Assembly (NCBI GenBank): GCA_050015275.1
Contig: JBEKBS010000017.1
Span: 1-58,371, forward strand
Source: DATKJS01 sp050015275
GTDB lineage: Bacteria > Acidobacteriota > Aminicenantia > Aminicenantales > Saccharicenantaceae
DNA: 58,371 bases
Direction of reading: 5' to 3'
Part shown: positions 8,680 to 15,715 of the stretch, in pieces
Position numbering within the stretch: position 1 is the stretch's first letter
Layout of the letters: the number at the start of each line of letters is the position of its first letter
Position numbers and translations under genes: made by a program
Notes under the pieces: generated by a model
Database searches by the model: none
What the model was told of the DNA's origin: nothing
Seen by the model: the letters and a program-made list of their open reading frames with translations, nothing else

Positions 8680-10110
8680 ATGATGAAAACGCTCATCGCC
8701 AAGGAGATCCGGACGAACATCCTGTCCTTCAGGTTCCTCGCGAGCTTCGTGATCCTTTTCGTCGTCGTTGCCGTCACAGCCCTCGTCCTGGCCGGCGACT
8801 ACACAAAAAAACTGGACGAATATTCCCAGCGCCAGGCGGAGATCGAGAGCTACCTCAGGAGCTACGCCCACTTCAACAGGATCCAGAACGTCCTCCAGGC
8901 GACCCAGCCGCCCATCCCCTTCCAGGCGCTCATCCGGGGCCTGACGGCCGAGGTCAACATGGGAGAGTTCGACGACGACCCCCTGCCGGTCATGTTCCCG
9001 CTCATCGATCTGACCTTCATCGTCACCATCCTGATGAGCCTCGTCGCCCTGATCCTCTCCTACGACGCGGTCTGCGGGGAAAAGGAAGACGGGACGCTGA
9101 AGCTGATGCTGGCCAACGGCCTGGCCCGGTCGAAGATCGTCCTGGCCAAAGTCGCCGGGGGCGTGCTGACCCTCATCGGGCCTTTCCTCGTGTCGATCGC
9201 GGCCGGGATGCTTATCGTCCTTCTCCACCCGCGGGTGAGCTGGTCGGGCGCGGACTGGGGGGCGCTCGGGCTGATCGTCGTGGGGGCAGTCCTCTACATC
9301 GCGGTCTTCTATCTCATCGGTGTCCTGATCTCGTCGGCCCACAAGTCGAGCTCGTCGTCGATCATGACCTCGCTCTTCGTCTGGGTCCTCCTCGTCCTCG
9401 TGGTCCCCAACCTGAGCCCGTATGTGGCCTCATTCCTCGCGCCGGCGCCTTCGCGGATCAAGGTCGCGCGGGAAACCTCGCGGCTGACGGACGTCGACAG
9501 GGATGAGCTCGGCCGAAAGCTCATGGCCCAGTACCGGGGCGAGGTCCTCAAGCAATATCCCGTGCTCGCGGAGCGGCTGTCGGAGGGCGAAGTCAAGAAG
9601 CGCGTCGCTGAGGACCCCGAATACAGAAAGGCATACGAGGCGGACCGGGCGGCGACCGAACGGGCGTGGAACGATGCCAACCGCATCCAGAGCGCCAAGG
9701 CCGACGTCCTCAGCCAGGACTTGAGCCAGAGGGAAGCGGCCCAGACGGGTCTGGCCCGCTCGATTTCGATGGCCTCGCCGCTGGCCGACTTCAGCTATCT
9801 GGCGACCGACCTCTCGTCGACCGGGACGGAGAACATGATCCATTTCGGGTGGCTGTGGAAGGCCTGGGAGTCGGCTTTTTACCGCGATTATCAGACGAAA
9901 AAGCTGGAAGCGTTAAAGGCCAAGGACCCGACCGCCGATTTGTGGAATACCCCGATCGACATGACCGATTCGCCCAGGTTCCGGTACATGGAGGAGGGGC
10001 TCGGCGGGAGGGTCAAGGCGGTTCTGCCTCCGTTCGCGGTCCTGCTCGGCTATTGCGCCGCGCTCTTCGCCGCGGCCTATGTGGCGTTCATCCGTTACGA
10101 CGCAAGGTGA
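8680..10110 (+). CDS. ABC-2 type permease, tandem copy 7 of 7
   Basis: 476-residue paralogue, the last in the array. N-terminus MMKTLIAKEIRTNILSFRF, motif VCGEKEDGTLKLMLANGLAR, late motif SPLADF...STG, end RYDAR. It begins four bases after the previous stop, with GAGGTGA as ribosome binding site. The second soluble loop is unusually long and charged (about residues 260-350). No clear terminator follows; instead the inverted-repeat element at 10115-10275 begins five bases after the stop. Confidence 0.84.
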   Translation: MMKTLIAKEIRTNILSFRFLASFVILFVVVAVTALVLAGDYTKKLDEYSQRQAEIESYLRSYAHFNRIQNVLQATQPPIPFQALIRGLTAEVNMGEFDDDPLPVMFPLIDLTFIVTILMSLVALILSYDAVCGEKEDGTLKLMLANGLARSKIVLAKVAGGVLTLIGPFLVSIAAGMLIVLLHPRVSWSGADWGALGLIVVGAVLYIAVFYLIGVLISSAHKSSSSSIMTSLFVWVLLVLVVPNLSPYVASFLAPAPSRIKVARETSRLTDVDRDELGRKLMAQYRGEVLKQYPVLAERLSEGEVKKRVAEDPEYRKAYEADRAATERAWNDANRIQSAKADVLSQDLSQREAAQTGLARSISMASPLADFSYLATDLSSTGTENMIHFGWLWKAWESAFYRDYQTKKLEALKAKDPTADLWNTPIDMTDSPRFRYMEEGLGGRVKAVLPPFAVLLGYCAALFAAAYVAFIRYDAR

Positions 10111-10114
10111 TCTT

Positions 10115-10275
10115 AATTCGGTGACACACAACTAATTACCGAATTACGGGACTGAGAACCGACGGCCGCTTTTTAGGATCGAAGACTTAAAACCTGATGA
10201 CGTCGCGTGAAGAACCGAGACGCTCGGGACAAAATCGTATCCTATTTCGGTAATTAGTTGTATGTCACCGAAATA
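10115..10275. repeat. Inverted repeat with nested hairpins (REP/MITE-like)
   Basis: Two arms, 10115-10145 and 10243-10275, are near-perfect reverse complements of each other (about 28 of 31 positions) around a core of about 97 bases. Each arm is itself a hairpin: AATTCGGT / ACCGAATT (8-bp stem, 15-nt loop) on the left and TATTTCGGT / ACCGAAATA (9 bp, 15-nt loop) on the right. The right arm contains the stop codon of the minus-strand cytochrome b gene. It could be a REP-type or miniature mobile element, or a two-way terminator between convergent genes. No transposase is nearby. Confidence 0.75.
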
Positions 10276-11042
10276 GAGGCTTTTTTCCGCTCCTGCAGGA
10301 TCCGCTCGTATTCCAGCGGATGGAGGGTCCGGAGCTCGCGGCCCGTGATCTTCCCGTTGAGCCAGATCTTGCTCATGGGGAAGACTTCGGGGTTGAGGTG
10401 GACGTTGTACATGTGCCAGATGATGATCGCCAGGAAGGCCAGCATCGCCTCATAGCTGTGGACGATGATGAAGATGTCGTGCACCCAGAGCGGGAAAAGC
10501 CGGAGGGAGAGATCGACCTTCCACATGAAAAAGCCGCTGACGATCATGACCGCCGACCCCCAGCCCACGGCCCAGTACTCGAATTTCTCGACGAAGTTGT
10601 AGCGGTCGTAGCGGGGGGCTTCCTTGAACAGCCAGTAGGGATGCCGGGCGAAGAATTTCTTCCCGATCCCGAGCCGGTTGAGGAGCCGCGTGATCCCGAC
10701 ATTGTAGAAAAATTGCCCGGAGGCGTCGCGGAAGTCCCTGACGCCGGGGGCCATGGCCTTGAAATTCGCCCGTCCCCGCGCCGTGAACAGCGTATAGAAA
10801 AGGTGCCAGACAAGGTTCGCGGCCAGGATGACCGCGGCCACCCGGTGCAGGACGCCCCTGACGGCGAAGGCCCGGCCGGTCGGGAGGAGCCACTTGAAGA
10901 ACTTGAACTCGTAGAAAAACAGCGGCAGGCCCGTGGCCATCAGGGTGATGAACGTCAGGATGAGGAGTCCGTGCTGAACTCGCTCGGCCAGGTTCATCCG
11001 GACGAAGACCTCGTCATCGCGAACGAGCTCACGGTCATCCAT
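10254..11042 (-). CDS. Membrane b-type cytochrome (cytochrome b561 / formate dehydrogenase gamma type)
   Basis: 262-residue membrane protein with about four helices that carry paired histidines suited to bind b hemes: His24, His66 and His80 in the first half, His188, His195, His210 and His215 in the second. Family members pass electrons between quinone and a soluble or periplasmic redox partner. Its start overlaps the end of the 11-heme cytochrome gene by eight bases, so the two are co-translated and probably form one quinone-linked complex (inference). The C-terminus (ISVTYN, stop TAA) is encoded inside the right arm of the repeat at 10243-10275, so the original end may have been altered. 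Confidence 0.8.
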   Translation of the reverse strand: MDDRELVRDDEVFVRMNLAERVQHGLLILTFITLMATGLPLFFYEFKFFKWLLPTGRAFAVRGVLHRVAAVILAANLVWHLFYTLFTARGRANFKAMAPGVRDFRDASGQFFYNVGITRLLNRLGIGKKFFARHPYWLFKEAPRYDRYNFVEKFEYWAVGWGSAVMIVSGFFMWKVDLSLRLFPLWVHDIFIIVHSYEAMLAFLAIIIWHMYNVHLNPEVFPMSKIWLNGKITGRELRTLHPLEYERILQERKKASISVTYN

Positions 11043-12282
11043 GGGTCTTTCTCCGGATCGCCCGCCCGAACAGGTCGGCGGCGATGAACAGCAGGAACAC
11101 CCCGATGATCGCGGCGATCACGGCGAGGTAGACCGTCTTGACGATGTGGGGGGCCTTGTCCCTGATGTCGCCGGTCGTCCCCAGGGCGTTATGGATCTTC
11201 CCCTCGGCGAAGTGCTTGCTCGCGCCGGGATGGCACTGGCCGCAGGTCTCCGGCAGGTTGGCCGGGTAGATCGAGGACTTGGGGTCCGCGGGGTCGCGGA
11301 TGTCGTGGAACCCGTGGCAGCTGGCGCAGTTGGCCACCCGGATCTCGCCGAATTTCGAGGCCGTCCCGTGGAACGAATTCGCGTAGGTCTTCATCCGGTT
11401 GGGGGCGAAACCGTATTGCCGGGACAGGGCCATGTCGTCGTGGCACCGCGAGCAGACCTGGGCGACCTTCGTCGTGTAGACCGTAGAATCGAGGTCCATG
11501 GGGGAACGGATGTCGTGCTCGCTATGGCAATCCGTGCAGACCGGGACGTCCTTGATCCCCTTGACGTAATCCTTGCCGTGAACGCCCTCCAGGTAGTCCC
11601 TCTGGATCCCGACGTGGCACTGGCCGCAGGTCTTGATGATGTTCTTCCGGGAAACCTTGGACACGGCGTCCTTGACGCTCTGGATGTCATGGGCGCCGTG
11701 GCAGTTGCTGCAGGTGGCCGAGAGGGTCAGCCCGGCTCTCTCCAGGGCCCGGTAATGGGCGCTCTTCTCGTAGAGCTCGACGAAGGCCCCGCCTCTCGCG
11801 TTCCTGACCTTGGCGCTGTGGCAGCCGAGGCACGTCCGGGGGAGATTGATGGCGAAGGTCCGCGACTCGAAGTCGTCCTTGGCCCGGATGTCGTGCGTCC
11901 CGTGGCAGCCTTTGCAGCCCACGGTCATCCCGTCCTTATCCACGGTGGCCCCCCCGTGGACGCTCGCTTTGAAGACCCGGGTCTCCTGATCGTGGCAGCC
12001 CGCGCAGCTCACGCTCTTGAGCTTCTCCGCGTGGGGAAAATCCTTGTCCGCCTTGAGATCGGCGTGGCAGTCGACGCAGGAGACCTCCGCCTGGCCGTGG
12101 ACCGAAGCCCGGAATCTCTCCGGGTCCACCGCGACGGACGTTCCGGCCGCCGATCTCAGCCGCGCGTCGGCATGGCAGGCGAGGCAGTCCTCGTTCTTGA
12201 TCGCGGCCGCGGCCGGATGTATGCAGCCCGCGAGGAGAAGGGCGAGGGCGAAGGTGGTGCGACGCGGGATGTCGAACCCCAT
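11035..12282 (-). CDS. 11-heme membrane-anchored c-type cytochrome
   Basis: 415 residues with eleven CXXCH heme-binding motifs (CLACH, CVDCH, CAGCH, CKGCH, CLGCH, CSNCH, CGQCH, CTDCH, CSRCH, CASCH, CGQCH) and many CHxxHDI pairs that supply distal histidine ligands, as in tetraheme/NrfA-like folds. The N-terminus is a signal sequence with LAGC at residues 17-20, a possible lipobox, and the C-terminus has a membrane helix (about 383-405) followed by basic residues. It would sit on the outer face of the cytoplasmic membrane. It lies between the c554-like and b-type cytochrome genes and is the likely electron partner of the latter. Confidence 0.85.
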   Translation of the reverse strand: MGFDIPRRTTFALALLLAGCIHPAAAAIKNEDCLACHADARLRSAAGTSVAVDPERFRASVHGQAEVSCVDCHADLKADKDFPHAEKLKSVSCAGCHDQETRVFKASVHGGATVDKDGMTVGCKGCHGTHDIRAKDDFESRTFAINLPRTCLGCHSAKVRNARGGAFVELYEKSAHYRALERAGLTLSATCSNCHGAHDIQSVKDAVSKVSRKNIIKTCGQCHVGIQRDYLEGVHGKDYVKGIKDVPVCTDCHSEHDIRSPMDLDSTVYTTKVAQVCSRCHDDMALSRQYGFAPNRMKTYANSFHGTASKFGEIRVANCASCHGFHDIRDPADPKSSIYPANLPETCGQCHPGASKHFAEGKIHNALGTTGDIRDKAPHIVKTVYLAVIAAIIGVFLLFIAADLFGRAIRRKTHG

Positions 12283-12310
12283 GGGTCAGGACTTCGAGTC
12301 CGGCAGACGT

Positions 12311-12835
12311 TTACCCTTTCGGGACCGGATGCTTGATCTTCGCCCAGGAGGCGTCGAAGTCGAACGTCGTGCCGTGGGCGTTCGCATGGCACTTCAGGCA
12401 GAGGGCCTTGATCTTGTCGGGGCTGCCGTAAAGGACCAGGCCGTTCTTGACCGCCTCGTCCTTGTCCTTCATGACCGACAGCTTCTTGTAGGCGCTTCCG
12501 GGGCCGTGACAGACCTCGCAGGAAACTCCCTCGGCCTTGAGCTCGGGGGCTTTCTCGCAGAGCGGGGCGTGGCACTTCTGGCAGACCGGGCTCTCGGCCG
12601 GATTCCCGGCGACATCGAGAGCCTTCGCCTTCGCGGCGGCCTCGGGCTTGCTGAGGGCCTCGAAGGCCTTGGCGTGCTTGCTCTGTTCCCAGATGGTGTA
12701 TTGCTGTCCCTGTTTTTCCGTCCTGTGGCAGATCTGGCATTTCTGAGCCCCGACGTAGGTGGTGTCCTCGGCCAGGGCCGGGCCGGCGACCAGGGCCCAG
12801 GCGGCGACGGCGGTCAGAATCACGGCGTTCTTCAT
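12311..12835 (-). CDS. Tetraheme cytochrome c554-like protein
   Basis: 174-residue exported protein with a cleavable signal peptide (MKNAVILTAVAAWALVAGPALA) and four CXXCH motifs (CQICH, CQKCH, CEVCH, CLKCH). The YVGAQKCQICHRTE and CEVCHGPGSAY segments fit the cytochrome c554/c-prime family of periplasmic electron carriers. ATG 12835 was chosen over an upstream start because AAGGAG lies just before it and the signal peptide then starts correctly. A strong promoter lies at 12867-12895, making this the first gene of a three-gene unit with the 11-heme and b-type cytochromes. Confidence 0.85.
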   Translation of the reverse strand: MKNAVILTAVAAWALVAGPALAEDTTYVGAQKCQICHRTEKQGQQYTIWEQSKHAKAFEALSKPEAAAKAKALDVAGNPAESPVCQKCHAPLCEKAPELKAEGVSCEVCHGPGSAYKKLSVMKDKDEAVKNGLVLYGSPDKIKALCLKCHANAHGTTFDFDASWAKIKHPVPKG

Positions 12836-12866
12836 GAGGTCTCCTTTTCTGCGGATGGCGCTCTCC

Positions 12867-12895
12867 ATTTTAGGAGACGGGTCGGGGCTTGTCAA
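12867..12895 (-). promoter_or_regulatory. Sigma-70-type promoter for the c554 unit
   Basis: On the minus strand TTGACA (12890-12895), a 17-base spacer and TAAAAT (12867-12872) match the housekeeping promoter consensus at 11 of 12 positions. The start of transcription would fall near 12860, leaving a leader of about 25 bases with a good ribosome binding site. This separates the c554/11-heme/cytochrome b genes from the upstream 18-heme operon. A small hairpin GATCT-TTAC-AGATC at 12908-12921 lies just upstream of the -35 box. Confidence 0.7.
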
Positions 12896-12939
12896 TTCCG
12901 GAGGTTATGATCTTTACAGATCTGATAAATTCAATAAGG

Positions 12940-14184
12940 TCAGGCCTTGGGGCGTCCCCTCATCTGGCGGATCTTCAGGTAGAAGGCCAGGGCGAAGAGG
13001 ATGAGGAAGATCGTGGCCACGACGAGGCCCGTCCGCCTCAGCCTGGCTTCCCGGAGGGCCGCCTCCGCCGACGCCCGGACCCCGACGAGGAGGGTCTTCC
13101 CCTCGCCGGCCTTCTCTTCGATATCGGCGAGGTCAAGGCCGTGGGTCAGGTTGCGGACCGACACGAGGAGGGTATGGATCTCCTGGAGGCGGTATTTCGG
13201 GTCCGAGACCTCGACGCCTTTCCGCTCGGCCCGGTCGAGAAGCGCCCCGTCGGCATCGATCTCGGAGGTCAATTCGCCGAGGAGCTGCCTCATCCGGCCC
13301 GCCGCAACGGACGGCTTGGAGCCCGGCTCGTGGCACTGGGCGCAGAGGGCGCCTTTCTCCGTCCCGAGCATGGCGTCGGCCGGCTGGAGGATCTTGTGTT
13401 TCCCATGGCAGGCCTCGCACTCGGAGAAGCCCATTTCGTCGAAGGCCTTCTTGTGCGGGCTCTTCGAAAAGAGCTCGCCGGCGCTCGGGTGGCACTGCCG
13501 GCAGACGAAGGCGATGGACTTGACATCGGGCGGGGCCGCGCCGTGGTTGCCGTGGCAGCTGTTGCAGACCGGAGCGGACATGTCCTTTTTTTCGAAGAGC
13601 GCCCGGGCGTGGACGCTCTGCTTGTATTCCTCGAGCTGACTGGTCGGGATCCCGTACGCTTTCATCAGGGCGGCGTCGGCGTGGCAGCGACCGCAGGTCT
13701 GAGGGACGTTCCAGGGAAAGGTCCGGGACTTCGGGTGCTTGGCCGTCTGGATCCCGTGGACGCCGTGGCAATCGGTGCAGACAGCGACCTTCGTGTCCCC
13801 TTTCTGAAGCAGCAGCCCGTGGCGACTCGTCCTATACTGGTCCAGCTGGTCGACCCTGAGGCGGGGGTTGAAGGTCTTGATGTAGGCGGAATCCGAATGG
13901 CAGCGGGCGCAGAACGCGGGGACCTGCGGGCGCTTCGGGGCGCCCCTGAAGGTTTTGTCCTTCGCCAGATTCTCATCGTCCTTGGCCGGGTTACCTCCGT
14001 GGCAGTCCGCGCAGCTCAGGCCGAACTGCTGGTGGATATCCAGCTTGAAGCCCTCGACGGGGGCCTTGAGCTCGTCCTCGAGCTTGCTGTGGCATTCGAG
14101 ACAGCTGTTTTTCTGGGCCAGGAGCGCCCCCGGGAGGAGGAGCGCGCCGATCATCACCGCCGCGGCGAATCCGAGTTTTGGCAT
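12940..14184 (-). CDS. 9-heme membrane-anchored c-type cytochrome
   Basis: 414 residues with nine CXXCH motifs (CLECH, CADCH, CARCH, CTDCH, CGRCH, CNSCH, CRQCH, CEACH, CAQCH), a signal peptide (MPKLGFAAAVMIGALLLPGALLAQ) and a C-terminal membrane helix near residues 388-405 ending in a basic tail. A heme-free stretch of about 110 residues separates the last heme from the anchor. ATG 14184 is supported by GAGGGGG upstream and by the signal peptide. It follows the cytochrome b gene by 20 bases and is the last gene of the 18-heme/Rieske/cytochrome b operon, so it probably takes part in the same quinol-oxidising complex. Confidence 0.84.
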   Translation of the reverse strand: MPKLGFAAAVMIGALLLPGALLAQKNSCLECHSKLEDELKAPVEGFKLDIHQQFGLSCADCHGGNPAKDDENLAKDKTFRGAPKRPQVPAFCARCHSDSAYIKTFNPRLRVDQLDQYRTSRHGLLLQKGDTKVAVCTDCHGVHGIQTAKHPKSRTFPWNVPQTCGRCHADAALMKAYGIPTSQLEEYKQSVHARALFEKKDMSAPVCNSCHGNHGAAPPDVKSIAFVCRQCHPSAGELFSKSPHKKAFDEMGFSECEACHGKHKILQPADAMLGTEKGALCAQCHEPGSKPSVAAGRMRQLLGELTSEIDADGALLDRAERKGVEVSDPKYRLQEIHTLLVSVRNLTHGLDLADIEEKAGEGKTLLVGVRASAEAALREARLRRTGLVVATIFLILFALAFYLKIRQMRGRPKA

Positions 14185-14204
14185 CTTGATCGTTCCCCCT
14201 CGCT

Positions 14205-15284
14205 TTATAAACCGGGAAGCGTATAGGTCAGGATGGTCATGACCACGATATAGGCAAGGATGGCGGCCCCGACCAGCGTGACCGTCGGGCTCGGCTTCCC
14301 TTGCGAGGCCCGCCGGTTGAGGAACGGGACGAGGAGCCACAGCGCGCCGCCGAGGAGAAAACCTAAGATCGCCAGCTTCTCCCCTTCGATGGATAGGATA
14401 TGGGACGGGATGATCTTCAGGGTCGTGAACATGAAGGTGAAATACCATTCGGGCTTGATCCCGAGGGGTGTCGCGGAGAACGGGTCGGCCTTCTTTCCGA
14501 TCTCCCAGGGCAGGAAGACGCAGAGGACCCCGACCAGGATGAGGATCAGCGTCCAGCCGAGGACGTCCTTATAAATGAAATCGGGGAAGAAGGGGATCTC
14601 CTTGACCGGCTTGTCCTTGAGGCTGAGCGGCGTGCTCATGCCCAGGAGCTGGACGAGCAGGACGTGGAGTCCGATGAGGACGGCGGCCGCCAGGGGAAGG
14701 ATGGCCGTGTGGAGCCAGACAAACCGGGTCAGCGTGGCCTGGCCGATGGTCGACCCGCCCAGGATGAACGTCTTGAGCGCCTTCCCGACGAGGGGAAGGC
14801 TTCCGGCGATGTCGGTCCCGACCCGTGTTGCGAAAAAGGACAATTCGTTCCAAGGGAGGAGGTAGCCGCTGAAGCCGAAAGCGAGGAAGAGCACAAAAAG
14901 GAAGAACCCCGTGACCCAGGTCAGCTCCCGCGGCGACCGGTAGGCCTTCAGGAAGAAGGTCGAGAACATGTGGATGAGCAGGACCCCGATCAGGATGTTG
15001 GCCGACCAGCTGTGGACCGAACGGATCAGCCAGCCGAACTTGACCTGGCTCATGATGAACTGAACGCTCTCGTGGGCCCCGTCGACAGTCGGGGTGTAGT
15101 AGATGAGAAGCATGATCCCCGTGGCGACCTGGAGCGCCGTCAGGAAGAGACAAATCCCCCCGAAAAAATACCAGAACGAGTGCTTGTGCTCGGGGACGGT
15201 CTTCTTCTTGGCCAGCTCCAGGAGGGAATGAACCTGGAACCTCTCGTCGAGGAAGGCCCACAAGGCTTGGAATGTTTTTTTCAT
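14205..15284 (-). CDS. Cytochrome b of a Rieske/cytochrome b complex
   Basis: 359-residue fusion of the N- and C-terminal halves of cytochrome b with about eight helices. The four heme ligands are His91, His105, His192 and His207; 14 residues lie between the second pair, as in b6-type proteins. PEWY at 278-281 is the quinol-oxidation-site motif. It oxidises quinol together with the Rieske protein encoded five bases upstream. No cytochrome c1 or f gene is present; the neighbours are 18-heme and 9-heme cytochromes instead, which would be the high-potential acceptors (inference). Confidence 0.92.
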   Translation of the reverse strand: MKKTFQALWAFLDERFQVHSLLELAKKKTVPEHKHSFWYFFGGICLFLTALQVATGIMLLIYYTPTVDGAHESVQFIMSQVKFGWLIRSVHSWSANILIGVLLIHMFSTFFLKAYRSPRELTWVTGFFLFVLFLAFGFSGYLLPWNELSFFATRVGTDIAGSLPLVGKALKTFILGGSTIGQATLTRFVWLHTAILPLAAAVLIGLHVLLVQLLGMSTPLSLKDKPVKEIPFFPDFIYKDVLGWTLILILVGVLCVFLPWEIGKKADPFSATPLGIKPEWYFTFMFTTLKIIPSHILSIEGEKLAILGFLLGGALWLLVPFLNRRASQGKPSPTVTLVGAAILAYIVVMTILTYTLPGL

Positions 15285-15289
15285 CGTTT

Positions 15290-15715
15290 CTAAGCCTTCT
15301 TCGCGACGAAGACATCCTCGCCGACGATCTCCACTTTATAGGTCTCCAGGGGGGCGGGCGGCGGGCCGGAAATGACGTTGCCGGCCAGGTCGAAACGGCC
15401 GTTGTGGCAGGGGCAGTGAAGCGTCCCCGAGTCGCCTTCGTAGCGGACCGTGCACGTCAGGTGGGTGCAGACGGCGGAAAGGGCGACCAGCTGGCCCTCC
15501 TGGGTGTTGATCAGGATTCCCGGACTGGACCCGAACTTGAAGATCTTGAAGGAATTCGGAGCGAGATCGCCGACCTTCGCCGCCATCACCCTTTTCTGAA
15601 GCGCCTCCGCCTGAGCCGGCGGCAGGAGGTAACGGATGATGGGATAGAGGAAAGCGAGGACCGTGGCGCCGAGGGAGCCGCCCAAGAAAAAGTTGACGAA
15701 GCTTCTTCTTTTCAC
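15290..15715 (-). CDS. Rieske [2Fe-2S] protein, copy 1
   Basis: 141 residues. The cluster-binding motifs CTHLTC (Cys83, His85) and CPCHNG (Cys101, Cys103, His104) are complete, including the extra cysteines that form the disulfide in bc-type Rieske proteins. The N-terminus KRRSFVNFFLGG is a twin-arginine-like signal that stays as a membrane anchor; a tatA gene lies at 44262. The ATG overlaps the stop of the 18-heme cytochrome gene by four bases. It moves electrons from quinol at cytochrome b to a c-type heme. Confidence 0.93.
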   Translation of the reverse strand: MKRRSFVNFFLGGSLGATVLAFLYPIIRYLLPPAQAEALQKRVMAAKVGDLAPNSFKIFKFGSSPGILINTQEGQLVALSAVCTHLTCTVRYEGDSGTLHCPCHNGRFDLAGNVISGPPPAPLETYKVEIVGEDVFVAKKA

